In this document: positions 36,637 through 48,268 of the stretch, piece after piece | Layout of the letters: each line of letters opens with the position of its first letter | How positions within the stretch are numbered: position 1 is the stretch's first letter | Assembly: GCF_018333235.1 (NCBI RefSeq) | Contig: NZ_BORP01000004.1 | Span: forward strand, 62,001-126,000 | Direction: 5' to 3' | From: Ornithinibacillus bavariensis | GTDB lineage: Bacteria > Bacillota > Bacilli > Bacillales > Amphibacillaceae | DNA: 64,000 nt | Notes under the pieces: model-generated | Databases searched by the model: none | What the model saw: the letters and a program-made list of their open reading frames with translations, nothing else | What the model was told of the DNA's origin: nothing | Position numbers and translations under genes: made by a program

Positions 36637-37764
36637 TTATTCCCCTTTAAAAGCCTTTTTGAAACGTTTAAATAGTGAATCCTCTTGTTCTTCTGTTGCT
36701 TCATTTCCGGCAATTTCATTAAATTCTCTTAAAATATCCTTTTGTCGTTCAGTTAGGTTTGTTGGCGTAACAATTCTAACTTTAATATGTTGATCACCTT
36801 GGCCATAGCCTCTTACATTAGGAGCACCTTTTCCTTTTAAACGAAAAGTCTTTCCTGTTTGTGTACCAGCAGGAATCTTAAGTTTTACTTTACCATGTAC
36901 TGTCGGAACTTCTACTTCATCTCCTAGTGCAGCTTGAGCAAAGGTTAATGGAAGCTCACAGAAAATGTTGTCACCTTCGCGAGTAAAGAAATCATGGTTT
37001 CTAACTTGGATAACCACGTACAAGTCACCGGCAGGTCCACCGTTTTTACCTGGCTCACCCTTGCCTGCTATGCGGATTTGTTGACCATCATCAATACCAG
37101 CAGGAATTTTAATATGGATTTTTTTATTCTTTTTGACAGTTCCATTCCCGCCACATGTTGCACATTTTTCAGGAATAATCTTACCAGTTCCATTGCAATA
37201 ATGACATACTCGACGATTGACTACTCGCCCAAAAGGCGTATTCTGCTCGGTGTTTAGTTGACCAGAACCATGACAATGGGAACAGGTTTCCGCTTTGGTT
37301 CCCGGTTTAGCACCTGAGCCATGACAAGTATCACATTTCTCTTCTTTTGGTACGGAAATATCGGTTTCCTTTCCAAAAATTGCTTCTTCAAAATCTAAAA
37401 TCATTGTATATTGTAAGTCTGCTCCTTGCTGTGGTGCATTCGGGTCTCTTCTACGTCCGCCACCACCAAAGAACATGTCAAATATATCACCGAATCCTCC
37501 AAAATCTGCAGAACCACCAAATCCACCAAAACCTTGGCCACCATTCATGCCCGCATGACCGAATTGATCATATTGAGCACGTTTTTGATCATTTGACAGG
37601 GTTTCGTATGCTTCTTTTACTTCTTTAAATTTATCTGCAGCATCCGCCTCTTTATTTACATCTGGGTGATATTGTCTTGCAAGCTTACGGTAAGCTTTTT
37701 TAATTTCTTCTTTTGAGGCACTCTTTTCCAAGCCTAAAACTTCATAATAGTCACGTTTTGCCAC
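36637..37764 (-). CDS. dnaJ: Chaperone DnaJ
   Basis: A 375-residue Hsp40 co-chaperone that delivers substrates to DnaK and stimulates its ATPase. The J domain includes the HPD motif ([10 protein letters not shown] near residue 32), followed by a Gly/Phe-rich linker (about 75-100). The zinc-finger domain has four CxxCxGxG modules ([32 protein letters not shown]) between about 140 and 210. The C-terminal beta domain follows. The start is a GTG. It is separated from dnaK by 413 bp containing the dnaK terminator. Confidence 0.97.
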   Translation of the reverse strand: MAKRDYYEVLGLEKSASKEEIKKAYRKLARQYHPDVNKEADAADKFKEVKEAYETLSNDQKRAQYDQFGHAGMNGGQGFGGFGGSADFGGFGDIFDMFFGGGGRRRDPNAPQQGADLQYTMILDFEEAIFGKETDISVPKEEKCDTCHGSGAKPGTKAETCSHCHGSGQLNTEQNTPFGRVVNRRVCHYCNGTGKIIPEKCATCGGNGTVKKNKKIHIKIPAGIDDGQQIRIAGKGEPGKNGGPAGDLYVVIQVRNHDFFTREGDNIFCELPLTFAQAALGDEVEVPTVHGKVKLKIPAGTQTGKTFRLKGKGAPNVRGYGQGDQHIKVRIVTPTNLTERQKDILREFNEIAGNEATEEQEDSLFKRFKKAFKGE

Positions 37765-38119
37765 TATAAATCACTCTCCCGAATCACTTTCACATAAAGG
37801 TAATCATAACATTAATAATATTATGATGGCAAATGGTCAAGCTTTTGTTGCTATAGGTTATGCCTTGAGGCTCTATCTCGCTTCCCGTTAACTATTTGTT
37901 CTCCTGTCCTCTAAACACTTAGTCACAAGCAGGATAGTCTCATTATAATTCTTTTTTCGAGTGGCACTTAGCAACGTTGGATTACACTCAACGGGGTTTC
38001 CGCGTTTGAGACTACAAATATCGCCAAAAATTATCTATCAATATTCCCGCGAGTTCACATACATTCAAATCGCTAGAAACCACTCATCAACTATTTAACA
38101 AACTATAAAATATTCTCGA
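37765..38119. other. Gap between dnaK terminator and dnaJ
   Basis: About 355 bp with no credible gene. It should include a promoter for dnaJ, since a terminator lies right after dnaK. No second CIRCE is present. I found no recognised RNA family or repeat shared with the other gaps. Confidence 0.6.
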
Positions 38120-38160
38120 GAAAAAAAGCCAAAGCCAAGAAGGTCCTGACTTTGACTTTT
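38120..38160 (-). terminator. Terminator after dnaK
   Basis: A 12-bp stem (38125-38136 with 38148-38159) that pairs fully, with G-U wobbles, only in the minus-strand RNA, followed by seven T residues. It lies after dnaK and before dnaJ, so dnaJ expression probably depends on readthrough or its own promoter. Confidence 0.8.
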
Positions 38161-38177
38161 TCACTTTTCATATAAAT

Positions 38178-40007
<1,830 letters not shown>

Positions 40008-40038
40008 CTATTTCCTCCTTGATACATACAAAAAACGT

Positions 40039-40617
40039 TTATTTATTAACCTTGACCATTGCTGGTCGGATTACGCGATCTTTTATGAGATAGCCTTTTT
40101 GTAAATCCTCTACTACGATATTGGATTCAAAATTATCATCCTCCACCTGCATGACTGCTTGATGAAGATTTGGATCAAATTCCTTTCCAACCGCTTCAAT
40201 GATTTCTACGCCCTGTGATTTTAGAGCCTCTACCAATTGTCTGTATACCATCGAAATCCCATCTAGTAGATTTTTATTTTCGTCAGTTACTTCAACCTGT
40301 AACGCTCGCTCAAAGTTATCAATAGCAGGTAATAATTCAGTCACAAGATCCTGTGCCTTGTATTTCCGATCTGCTTCCTTTTCTTTTTGTGAGCGTTTCT
40401 TAAAATTATCAAATTCTGCTTGTGTTCTTAGAAATCGTTGATACAATTCTTCCTTTTCCTGCTTCAAATTTTCTATCTCTTGAACGAGATCATTCATCTC
40501 TTCCTCTGAAGATTCTTCTATAGGAGCATCGGATGTATCTGTTGCTTCCTCTTCATCTATTTGCTTCTCTTCTGTCAGATTTTCTTCTTCCATTTGAGTG
40601 ATATCTTTTTCCGCCAC
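40039..40617 (-). CDS. grpE: Nucleotide exchange factor GrpE
   Basis: A 192-residue co-chaperone that promotes ADP release from DnaK. The first 50 residues are acidic and disordered, then comes a long coiled coil (about 55-105, [20 protein letters not shown]). The C-terminal beta domain includes [13 protein letters not shown]. The start is a GTG preceded by GGAGGTG. It lies between hrcA and dnaK, and the order is conserved in Bacilli. Confidence 0.96.
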   Translation of the reverse strand: MAEKDITQMEEENLTEEKQIDEEEATDTSDAPIEESSEEEMNDLVQEIENLKQEKEELYQRFLRTQAEFDNFKKRSQKEKEADRKYKAQDLVTELLPAIDNFERALQVEVTDENKNLLDGISMVYRQLVEALKSQGVEIIEAVGKEFDPNLHQAVMQVEDDNFESNIVVEDLQKGYLIKDRVIRPAMVKVNK

Positions 40618-40677
40618 GCTTTAGCACCTCCAACATCCATCATAATCATACAGTTGCTGTATGATCTTATCAATTAT

Positions 40678-41709
40678 TTACTTACCGTTGTTTTTATACC
40701 ATAAGTACAATACATCTGTCATTTCATTTGATAATGCATTTAACAATGTTATAACCTTACGATATTCCATCCTCGTTGGTCCAATTAATGCAATGGTCCC
40801 CATTTGTTCATCACGTAATTGATAAGAAGCTGTTATTAAACTAAAGTCTTGAATAGCCTCTAATTCATTTTCCCTACCAATAGTAACCCTTATTCCCTGT
40901 TGTGGTACCTTTAATAAGTTGACCACTTCATCCTCATTTTCCATCATACGATAAAAAGAACGGATTTTGTTAATATCATTAAATTCTGGCTGTGTTAATA
41001 GATTGGTTCTCCCACCAATATAAAGCTTAACAGGTTGTTCGCTAAAAGCCGATTTTAAATAGTGATATGATTTTTCAAAATCCTGTACGTACTTTTTCAT
41101 CAGAGAAACCACTTCTGTATTTAATAGCTCTGGTAATTTCGCAAGGGATACCCCTTTCAATCGTTCATTCAAAATGTTTACCATTTTTTCTAAATCTGAT
41201 GCACTTATCTCATTCGGAATACTGAAGGAATGATGCTCCACATGACCTGAATCAGTAATTAGAATAGCAACCGCAGTATTTTCAGACAATGGTATGATTT
41301 GCATCTGCTTAACTCTCGTTTCAAAAATCTCAGGGCCAAGTATTATCGAAGTATAGTTCGTTAAGTCGGATAGCACCTCTGCTGATTTTTGTACAAGCTT
41401 CTCAAAGTCAATAAACTCTCCTTGTAGCATACCCTTTATGATGTTTAAATTAGTTTTATCAACTGATGGTGCAATTACATGGTCCACATAATAACGATAA
41501 CCTTTTTCAGAAGGAATACGTCCTGAGGAGGAATGGGTTTTTTCAATATATCCCATTTCTTCCAAATCAGCCATCACATTCCGAATGGTTGCAGCACTGT
41601 AGGAAATCTCATCTTTTTTCGAGATAGCACGTGAGCCAACTGGGTGAGCTGATTCAATAAAATCATCTATAATAACTTGCAAAATTAGTAATTGCCTATC
41701 TGTTAACAT
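40678..41709 (-). CDS. hrcA: Heat-shock repressor HrcA
   Basis: A 343-residue repressor that binds CIRCE and shuts off chaperone operons, with its activity helped by GroEL in the known systems. The N-terminal winged helix is SAATIRNVMADLEEMGYIE near residue 35. A ligand-like middle domain and a C-terminal domain with EMTDVLYLWYKNNGK follow. AGGGGTG precedes the ATG. A perfect CIRCE operator lies 15 nt upstream, so it controls its own unit. Confidence 0.97.
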   Translation of the reverse strand: MLTDRQLLILQVIIDDFIESAHPVGSRAISKKDEISYSAATIRNVMADLEEMGYIEKTHSSSGRIPSEKGYRYYVDHVIAPSVDKTNLNIIKGMLQGEFIDFEKLVQKSAEVLSDLTNYTSIILGPEIFETRVKQMQIIPLSENTAVAILITDSGHVEHHSFSIPNEISASDLEKMVNILNERLKGVSLAKLPELLNTEVVSLMKKYVQDFEKSYHYLKSAFSEQPVKLYIGGRTNLLTQPEFNDINKIRSFYRMMENEDEVVNLLKVPQQGIRVTIGRENELEAIQDFSLITASYQLRDEQMGTIALIGPTRMEYRKVITLLNALSNEMTDVLYLWYKNNGK

Positions 41710-41724
41710 AAATGATCACCCCTG

Positions 41725-41751
41725 TTAGCACTCTCTTCCTCCGAGTGCTAA
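41725..41751 (-). promoter_or_regulatory. CIRCE operator upstream of hrcA
   Basis: A perfect inverted repeat, ttagcactc, nine spacer bases, then gagtgctaa: arms 41725-41733 and 41743-41751. This is the consensus binding site of HrcA. It lies between the promoter and the hrcA start codon. Confidence 0.98.
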
Positions 41752-41752
41752 T

Positions 41753-41790
41753 TATAATAATAAATTACCAAATCCTTATTTTTTTGTCAA
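41753..41790 (-). promoter_or_regulatory. Candidate sigma A promoter of the hrcA operon
   Basis: On the minus strand TTGACA (41785-41790) is followed after 17 bases by TAATTT as a possible -10. The element ends next to the CIRCE operator. The -35 overlaps the stop region of hemW. Confidence 0.5.
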
Positions 41791-42944
41791 TGCACATGCT
41801 CGAGGTCTAGCTTGTCTAAAAGAAAATAGGAAAATACCTCATTTCCAAATAATAGTCCCTGGTCTGTCAAATGGATGTTATCCCCCTCTTTTACTAACCA
41901 GCCTTTCTGTTCAAGCTCTAGGATTTGCTGTTTGTATAATCTTTCATATGAAAAACCATACTTTTGATGGAAGTCATTCTTATTTACACCTTCAAGCTTC
42001 CGTAGCCCAAGGAACAATTCCTCCTCAATTTGTTCCTTTAACGAGATATGATCTATTTTTAGGATCGGATTCCCATCCTCCATAGCTTGCTTTATATATG
42101 CCGGTAATGGCCGAATATTCAATGTACGCTTACCGGGGAGATAACCACTCGCACCAGCACCAAATCCATAATAATAATCATTGTTCCAATACGTTAAATT
42201 ATGCTTACTTTCAAACCCTGGCTCGGCAAAGTTACTAATTTCATATTGTGCTTTTCCGTTTTCATGCATTTTTGTCTTTAAAACTTCATACATTAGAACT
42301 TCTTCTTCCTGTGTAGGACGATGGAGTTGTCCCTTCTTATACCGATTATAGAAAATTGTTTTCGGTTCAATCTGCAGGGAGTAAGCTGAATAATGTGGTA
42401 AATCAAATGAGATTGCTTCCGTCACTGTATTTTCAAAATGCCGGGCAGTTTGTTTTGGTAAGGCGTATATTAAATCTAAGCTTATATTAGTTAAATCATG
42501 TTGCTTTAAAATATCTATGGTTTTATAAACATCTTTAATACGGTGTACCCTGCCTAATTCAGCAAGCATCGCATCATCAAAAACCTGGACACCTAAAGAT
42601 ACTCGGTTTACCCCATAGTCCATTAATAGCTTTGCTTTTTCTTTATCAAAGTCTCCTGGATTTGCTTCAATAGTATACTCTTCACATGCCGAAATATTAA
42701 ATTTTTCCTGAACAAGCTCCAAAAGACGCTTTAATTGTTGATGACTTAATGCCGTTGGCGTACCCCCACCGATAAAAATAGTTTTAACAGGATTATTTTT
42801 CCCAGGCAATTGCGTATTTATTTCCTTTGCTAAGGCAGTTAGATAATCATCAGCGGATTTCTCATTATAAAAGAACTTCGTAAAATCACAATAATGACAA
42901 ATATGCTGGCAAAACGGAATATGGATATATACAGAATTAATCAT
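41787..42944 (-). CDS. hemW: Radical SAM haem chaperone HemW
   Basis: A 385-residue radical-SAM protein formerly called an oxygen-independent coproporphyrinogen oxidase. The cluster motif CQHICHYC (CX3CX2C) is near residue 11, and EANPGDFDKEK near residue 93 matches the HemN/HemW signature. The C-terminal domain starts near 290. By family knowledge it delivers haem rather than oxidising porphyrins. AGGAGAATT lies before the ATG. It sits between lepA and hrcA, and in B. subtilis this is yqeR. Confidence 0.93.
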   Translation of the reverse strand: MINSVYIHIPFCQHICHYCDFTKFFYNEKSADDYLTALAKEINTQLPGKNNPVKTIFIGGGTPTALSHQQLKRLLELVQEKFNISACEEYTIEANPGDFDKEKAKLLMDYGVNRVSLGVQVFDDAMLAELGRVHRIKDVYKTIDILKQHDLTNISLDLIYALPKQTARHFENTVTEAISFDLPHYSAYSLQIEPKTIFYNRYKKGQLHRPTQEEEVLMYEVLKTKMHENGKAQYEISNFAEPGFESKHNLTYWNNDYYYGFGAGASGYLPGKRTLNIRPLPAYIKQAMEDGNPILKIDHISLKEQIEEELFLGLRKLEGVNKNDFHQKYGFSYERLYKQQILELEQKGWLVKEGDNIHLTDQGLLFGNEVFSYFLLDKLDLEHVH

Positions 42945-42971
42945 TTTAAATTCTCCTAACAGTAGGTTTAG

Positions 42972-43006
42972 AAAAAAGAAAAGGAAAAACTTATAAAAGT
43001 TCTCCC
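42972..43006 (-). terminator. Possible terminator of lepA
   Basis: A stem of about 9 bp (42983-42992 with 42997-43005), with G-U wobbles, is followed on the minus strand by a T-rich stretch. It lies 10 nt downstream of the lepA stop, before hemW. Confidence 0.5.
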
Positions 43007-43015
43007 ATTTCCTTT

Positions 43016-44824
43016 CTATTCTTCATTCATTTTTAGAACAGCCATAAATGCTTCCTGTGGTACTTCGACAGATCCAACCATTTTCATGCGCTTTTTACCT
43101 TCTTTTTGTTTCTCTAGTAATTTACGCTTACGCGATATGTCACCACCGTAGCACTTCGCTAAAACGTTTTTTCGCATTGCCTTGATTGTAGACCTGGCAA
43201 CAATTTTATTTCCTATTGCCGCTTGGACTGGCACCTCGAATTGCTGTCTTGGAATGAGTTCTTTCAGCTTTTCTACGATCATCTTTCCTCTATCATAAGC
43301 AAAATCTTTATGTACGATAAAGGATAGTGCATCAATAGTCTCTCCATTAAGAAGAATATCCATTTTTACCAATTTTGATGGTTGATAACCAATCAATTCA
43401 TAGTCAAATGAAGCATAGCCCTTCGTATTTGATTTCAATTGGTCAAAAAAGTCATAAACAATTTCTGACAGTGGAATATGATAAATGACATTAACGCGAA
43501 CATCATCTAAATACTCCATGTCAATAAACTGACCACGTTTACGTTGTGAAATTTCCATCACTGCTCCAACATACTCATTTGGCACCATAATGGAAGCTTT
43601 CACATATGGCTCAAGGATTTCCTGAATCTTTTGCGGATCAGGCATCATTGACGGGTTATCAATTTTTAACATTTCACCATCTGTTTGCTCTACCTCATAA
43701 ATTACACTCGGTGCAGTAGTGATTAAATCAATCTTAAATTCCCGTTCAATACGCTCCTGAATAATTTCCATATGTAATAAGCCTAAAAATCCACAACGGA
43801 ACCCAAAACCTAACGCCTGAGAGGTTTCAGCTTCGTATTGAAGTGCAGAATCATTAAGCTCTAAGCGCTCCAACGCTTCACGAAGGTCATTATATTTATT
43901 AGAGTCTACGGGATATAATCCGCAATATACCATCGGATTTAATCGTCTGTACCCTGGAAGTGGTTCATCAGCTGGGTTAGTTGATAATGTAATGGTATCA
44001 CCAACATGGGTATCACTAACGTTCTTAATCGATGCTGTTAAATAACCAACATCCCCCACAGATAGCTCTTTAAGTGGTAAAGCCTTAGGTGTAAATACTC
44101 CCACCTCGTTCACTTCAAATTCCTTACCAGTTGCCATCATCTTAATCCGGTCGCCAACCTTAACAGAACCCTCTTTAACACAAACATACGCTACTACGCC
44201 GCGATAAGAATCATATAAGGAATCAAAGATAAGCGCTTTTAAAGGTGCCTCCGGGTCCCCTTCTGGCGGCGGAACCGCTTCAGTAATACGCTCTAATATT
44301 TCCTCTATACCAATATTTGCTTTAGCAGAAGCTAAAATACAATCATCAGGATTTATTCCGATAACTTCTTCTAATTCTTTTTTTACACGCTCAGGATCAG
44401 CACTTGGCAAATCAATTTTATTAATAACCGGAATTATTTCTAGGTCATTATCTAATGCCAAGTAAACATTTGCTAATGTTTGTGCTTCGATTCCCTGTGC
44501 GGCATCTACTACTAGAATTGCCCCTTCACAGGCTGCTAAGCTTCTAGATACTTCATATGTAAAATCGACATGTCCTGGGGTATCTATTAAATGAAACGTA
44601 AAATCTTCTCCGCTCTTACTTGTATAATGTAATTGAACGGCATTTAATTTAATGGTAATACCACGTTCTCTTTCCAAATCCATCGCATCAAGAATTTGGT
44701 CCTTCATTTCCCGCTTGGTAACCGTCTGGGTATTTTCCAAAATTCGATCCGCTAGCGTTGATTTGCCGTGATCAATATGAGCAATAATAGAAAAGTTTCG
44801 CACATTTGCTTGTTTTCTCGCCAT
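43016..44824 (-). CDS. lepA: Elongation factor 4 (LepA)
   Basis: A 602-residue ribosome-binding GTPase related to EF-G. G1 [15 protein letters not shown] near residue 15, G3 DTPGHVDF near 80 and G4 NKIDLPSAD near 135 are all present. Domain II spans about residues 190-280, and the LepA-specific C-terminal domain includes [18 protein letters not shown] near 555. It works in translation under stress. AGGAGTG lies before the ATG. It starts the lepA-hemW pair. Confidence 0.97.
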   Translation of the reverse strand: MARKQANVRNFSIIAHIDHGKSTLADRILENTQTVTKREMKDQILDAMDLERERGITIKLNAVQLHYTSKSGEDFTFHLIDTPGHVDFTYEVSRSLAACEGAILVVDAAQGIEAQTLANVYLALDNDLEIIPVINKIDLPSADPERVKKELEEVIGINPDDCILASAKANIGIEEILERITEAVPPPEGDPEAPLKALIFDSLYDSYRGVVAYVCVKEGSVKVGDRIKMMATGKEFEVNEVGVFTPKALPLKELSVGDVGYLTASIKNVSDTHVGDTITLSTNPADEPLPGYRRLNPMVYCGLYPVDSNKYNDLREALERLELNDSALQYEAETSQALGFGFRCGFLGLLHMEIIQERIEREFKIDLITTAPSVIYEVEQTDGEMLKIDNPSMMPDPQKIQEILEPYVKASIMVPNEYVGAVMEISQRKRGQFIDMEYLDDVRVNVIYHIPLSEIVYDFFDQLKSNTKGYASFDYELIGYQPSKLVKMDILLNGETIDALSFIVHKDFAYDRGKMIVEKLKELIPRQQFEVPVQAAIGNKIVARSTIKAMRKNVLAKCYGGDISRKRKLLEKQKEGKKRMKMVGSVEVPQEAFMAVLKMNEE

Positions 44825-44839
44825 ACTTGATGTTCACTC

Positions 44840-44956
44840 CTATTGCCTTTTACCTAATGTAAAAAACAAAAATTCGCCGTACTTTAATCCATAAAAATTG
44901 GAGAATAATACGATAATTGCTAGGATGATTATAGCAATTGCTATCTTTACTTTCAA
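44840..44956 (-). CDS. Possible small membrane peptide upstream of lepA
   Basis: A 38-residue frame from a TTG at 44956: one hydrophobic helix (KVKIAIAIIILAIIVLFS) followed by a polar tail (NFYGLKYGEFLFF then TLGKRQ). Its stop lies 16 nt before the lepA start. There is no convincing ribosome site and the TTG choice is a guess. The residue pattern looks like a single-pass membrane peptide, but chance cannot be ruled out. Confidence 0.2.
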   Translation of the reverse strand: MKVKIAIAIIILAIIVLFSNFYGLKYGEFLFFTLGKRQ

Positions 44957-44970
44957 GAAAGAGTTATTTA

Positions 44971-45008
44971 ATTAATAGAAAGAGCTACTATCCAGTAAGA
45001 TAATAGCC
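44971..45008 (-). terminator. Terminator of yqxA/spoIIP
   Basis: A 9-bp inverted repeat with one mismatch (44984-44992 with 44999-45007) is followed on the minus strand by a T-rich tail. It lies 34 nt after the yqxA stop. Confidence 0.7.
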
Positions 45009-45041
45009 CTTAATTCAATATAATACACATCTTCGTTAACC

Positions 45042-45368
45042 CTAAAAGAACAGCTGTGAAATCGAATACAAAATTTCAACAATTGTATCATAGAAGCCTT
45101 TTACAATGGTCTCTAGAAAAGATGCAGTTTTCTGACTGAGATGATTATCATTGGACTCGGAAAGTTCTTGAGCAATGGTTTGTTGATTTACATTTTCTGT
45201 CTCACTTGGTTGTTTCGTTGATGTATGTCCCACTTCTTTAGCAGCTTCTTGAACTCCTGTTTTGACAGGCTGAACAGAGTCACCTGCTCCGGTATAATCA
45301 ATGCCCACAATTGCTCCGATTAGAAAACACACTACCAGTAATAATGAGACAGATATAAATCTAAACAT
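45042..45368 (-). CDS. yqxA: YqxA-like exported protein (DUF3679)
   Basis: A 108-residue protein with an N-terminal signal anchor (about residues 2-22), a hydrophilic Ser, Thr and Gln-rich middle and a short hydrophobic helix at the C-terminus. It lies 15 bp after spoIIP, between spoIIP and lepA, where B. subtilis has yqxA. The N-terminal LLLVVCFLIGAIVGIDYTG matches that family loosely. Function unknown. GGGAGG precedes the ATG. Confidence 0.65.
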   Translation of the reverse strand: MFRFISVSLLLVVCFLIGAIVGIDYTGAGDSVQPVKTGVQEAAKEVGHTSTKQPSETENVNQQTIAQELSESNDNHLSQKTASFLETIVKGFYDTIVEILYSISQLFF

Positions 45369-45383
45369 AAATACGAACCTCCC

Positions 45384-46544
45384 TTATTCCGAATTCACTT
45401 TCTCCGCATCCCAGTAGTATTCACTAAACACATCTGCTAGCGCATCCGCTGAACGATATAATTCTTCTAGGCTATTATCGACTCCACCGATTTCTACTGT
45501 TAATGCATTTTCATGAAGATCTTGATTGAAGACCCCATCTGTTCCTGCACCTTTTTTAGGCGGTAACACACCTCGACTTAATCCTGGATACTTTTTCTCC
45601 ATAATTTTATAAAGTTTACTCGCTATTTCTAAATTCTTTTCATAATCCTTATTTTCCCCACCGATAACAAATGCTATCTTTGCATAAGACTCACCATTAA
45701 TAACTTTCGTAGTTTCCTTTTTTCGCTGAGAGTCTCTATGAATGTCAAAGATATACTGAATATCTTTATTGCTGGCGAATGCCTCTTGAACATTACTGCG
45801 AATCGCATCATAGGATTGCCAATATTCCATTTTTTTCTCATCTAATAATTTCATTGTATCGGTTTTCTCTACCGTATTACCTATACCAAGGTTAGACAGC
45901 GCACTAGCAAATCGATCACTTACCTTCGTAACATTTACTTCCCTATGCTGTGCATAATTAGGGTTTGTCACACCAGGTAAATGTGGTAAAAACGATTCAT
46001 AATTATGTGTGTTATAAATGTAAACTACTTTCTTATCTCCAGTCGTTGGATGCCCATCTGGAGCTTTTTCTGGCTTTTCATCATCGATGTCCTCATCGAC
46101 AACTGCATCTCGATCTCGCAAAACCTCTTCAAGCGGTGGCGATGACTCCACTGAGAGATTCGTATAATTTGTTCCTTCCCCCGCTATAAAAATCTCACTA
46201 TCATATATAGAGAATCCTGGAAGCTCATTACCAAGAAGACTTCTTGGATCATCCGGTTTTATACTTGTTGCAATTTGGAAAATTGTCGATGATAGATTTG
46301 GTATCTCTGCTTCAGGTGGTACCGCTTCTTCAAACAAGCGATTCTCCATTCCAAATAAATATAAGAAGGTAGTTCCCTCAATTTCGCTTGTCCAGTTTGT
46401 CAATGTATTAGTAGGTATTTTTAGTGCGGGAGAAATGGTTGTAAATAATCCGATTAATGCAAATAAGCATAGTACACTAATTAAATATAAAATACTCTTT
46501 TTAACAACTTGAAATCGATTTGTAGCATTTGGACCAAGCATCAT
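45384..46544 (-). CDS. spoIIP: Stage II sporulation protein P
   Basis: A 386-residue membrane-bound cell-wall hydrolase that works with SpoIID and SpoIIM to remove septal peptidoglycan during engulfment. A membrane anchor lies at about residues 14-36. The catalytic domain includes VVYIYNTHNYESFLP near 175 and FDIHRDSQRKKETTK near 262, and the region HENALTVEIGGVDNS near 350 is conserved. AAGGTGG lies before the ATG. It is followed by yqxA. A sigma E promoter is expected upstream; I did not identify it. Confidence 0.93.
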   Translation of the reverse strand: MMLGPNATNRFQVVKKSILYLISVLCLFALIGLFTTISPALKIPTNTLTNWTSEIEGTTFLYLFGMENRLFEEAVPPEAEIPNLSSTIFQIATSIKPDDPRSLLGNELPGFSIYDSEIFIAGEGTNYTNLSVESSPPLEEVLRDRDAVVDEDIDDEKPEKAPDGHPTTGDKKVVYIYNTHNYESFLPHLPGVTNPNYAQHREVNVTKVSDRFASALSNLGIGNTVEKTDTMKLLDEKKMEYWQSYDAIRSNVQEAFASNKDIQYIFDIHRDSQRKKETTKVINGESYAKIAFVIGGENKDYEKNLEIASKLYKIMEKKYPGLSRGVLPPKKGAGTDGVFNQDLHENALTVEIGGVDNSLEELYRSADALADVFSEYYWDAEKVNSE

Positions 46545-46645
46545 GTTCCACCTTCCTTGTTGGTCTATAGTTAAAATCTATGACGAAACAATGGAAGGTA
46601 GAACCAAAAACTCTCTTAAATTTATAGGAAATACTAGAATATAAT

Positions 46646-47743
46646 TTATCGCGAGTAGGAAGCAAAGTTTGTTACATCAACAGCTTCATGTAATGCTGCA
46701 TTTATACCATTTGCAATTAAATGAGACATATCAATCATAAAACCATCCACTTCCTTAGGAGTAACCATCATATTATAGCCGGATGGGGTAAGAACCTCAG
46801 AAATAAGACGACGCTTTTCTTCTTCTGAAAGGGTCCCAACAATTCCCAAAAACGTCTGTCGTTTATCTTGTTCTGGCAGATCCTCATCTGTATATTTCTT
46901 CCTACCAAAACTCATATTAGTTGGTGCCAGTGCTTTCGATGGACGATCCTTCTCACGCCACTCTCTACCGAAATGCTTTAAAATATAATCAATCGTGTCG
47001 CTTGTTATTGTGACAGCATCAACTACTGTGGGTACTCCTATAGCAATAACTGGAACCCCTAATGTTTCTTTACTTAATTCCTTTCGTTTATTTCCAACTC
47101 CTGAACCAGGATGGATTCCTGAATCGGATAGCTGAATGGTTTCATTAACACGTTCAATCGATCTTGAAGCAAGCGCATCAATGGCAATAACAAAATCCGG
47201 CTGAAACTTCTCTACTATTCCATATATAATATTACTTGTCTCAATCCCTGTTACCCCCATTACACCAGGTGTTACTGCACCGACTGGACGATATCCTTCC
47301 GAGACGGATTCATGCTCCAGCCTGAATAAATGACTTGTTACAAGAACCTTTTCAATGGTCATAGGCCCTAGAGCATCAGGGGTAACATTCCAGTTACCAA
47401 GTCCTACTACAAGCCCTGTGCCATCTTTAGGAATATTGTTTTTTTCTAGTAGATTCTCTAGTTCGCGAGCCAATATTTTTGCCGCATTTTCTTGGCTCTT
47501 CGTGTCTTGCTTTTTAACTCCATCAGCATAAATAGTAATGTAGGAACCAGGTTTCTTCCCTAATAATTCTGCACCACTTGGATCAATATCCACATATGTT
47601 ATTCTTATACCGTTTTCCTCACGATTTTTATGGTGAACACCGTTTATCTGGTCTGATTTTGCCTTTTCTTTTTCAACATACATATCTTTCGCTTCCACTG
47701 CTAAATCTGTACGAACCTGAAGTGTATAATCATTTTTCTCCAT
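46646..47743 (-). CDS. gpr: Germination protease Gpr
   Basis: A 365-residue spore protease that degrades small acid-soluble proteins in germination. The N-terminal propeptide contains a self-cleavage site ([19 protein letters not shown], near residues 5-20). The core shows [15 protein letters not shown] near 120 and [17 protein letters not shown] near 170. The ATG at 47743 has GAAAGGATG upstream. It is divergent from rpsT. It would be made in the forespore, but I could not identify a sigma F/G promoter confidently. Confidence 0.94.
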   Translation of the reverse strand: MEKNDYTLQVRTDLAVEAKDMYVEKEKAKSDQINGVHHKNREENGIRITYVDIDPSGAELLGKKPGSYITIYADGVKKQDTKSQENAAKILARELENLLEKNNIPKDGTGLVVGLGNWNVTPDALGPMTIEKVLVTSHLFRLEHESVSEGYRPVGAVTPGVMGVTGIETSNIIYGIVEKFQPDFVIAIDALASRSIERVNETIQLSDSGIHPGSGVGNKRKELSKETLGVPVIAIGVPTVVDAVTITSDTIDYILKHFGREWREKDRPSKALAPTNMSFGRKKYTDEDLPEQDKRQTFLGIVGTLSEEEKRRLISEVLTPSGYNMMVTPKEVDGFMIDMSHLIANGINAALHEAVDVTNFASYSR

Positions 47744-47855
47744 CAAAATTTCATCCTTTCAACATATAACCATTATTGCTCATACTAGCTATAGCATTAT
47801 CGTTCACAATTTCGCTTTAAAACATACAGGTAGGACAGAGACATAAAGATATTTA

Positions 47856-47884
47856 TTGAAAACAGGCTCTAACTTTGGTAAAAT
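47856..47884 (+). promoter_or_regulatory. Sigma A promoter of rpsT
   Basis: TTGAAA (47856-47861), 17-bp spacer, TAAAAT (47879-47884), about 50 nt upstream of the start codon. The match is good for a vegetative promoter. Confidence 0.65.
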
Positions 47885-47935
47885 GACTCTTGTTCAATAT
47901 TTATGAACGCCGATGTGTTTTTAGGAGGTGAAACA

Positions 47936-48202
47936 ATGGCTAATATTAAATCTTCAATTAAACGTGTTGATGTAAACAATAAAAAACGTGCGCAGAACCA
48001 ATCTGATAAATCAGAAATGCGTTCACAAATAAAACTTGTTGAAAAATTTATTGAAGCAAACGATGTTGAAAATGCAAAAACTGCATTAACTGCTACAATC
48101 AAAAAAATTGATAAAGCAGTATCAAAAGGACTTATCCATAAAAACGCTGGAAATCGTCAAAAGGCTCGTTTAACTAAAAAAGTTAACGGTCTTGGTGCGT
48201 AA
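47936..48202 (+). CDS. rpsT: 30S ribosomal protein S20
   Basis: An 88-residue basic ribosomal protein of the small subunit. It begins MANIKSSIKRVDVNNKKR and ends in KARLTKKVNGLGA. The ATG at 47936 follows TAGGAGGTG, so upstream in-frame codons are not used. It stands alone on the plus strand, divergent from gpr and convergent with holA, as in B. subtilis. It ends in a shared terminator. Confidence 0.97.
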   Translation: MANIKSSIKRVDVNNKKRAQNQSDKSEMRSQIKLVEKFIEANDVENAKTALTATIKKIDKAVSKGLIHKNAGNRQKARLTKKVNGLGA

Positions 48203-48218
48203 CGTAATCTGGACGTAA

Positions 48219-48268
48219 AAAAGAGGATGCTTGGAGGGATTAACCCAACCGAACATCCTCTTTTTTTT
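48219..48268 (+). terminator. Bidirectional terminator between rpsT and holA
   Basis: A 9-bp stem (48221-48229 with 48254-48262) with a T run on the plus strand and another on the minus. It overlaps the last codons of holA, so it ends both convergent genes. Confidence 0.85.

Noticed and set aside
47747-47850. Sigma F/G promoter upstream of gpr
   Set aside because: A GTATG and a GATAATG-like element were present, but the spacing of about 21 bp is too long for the consensus.
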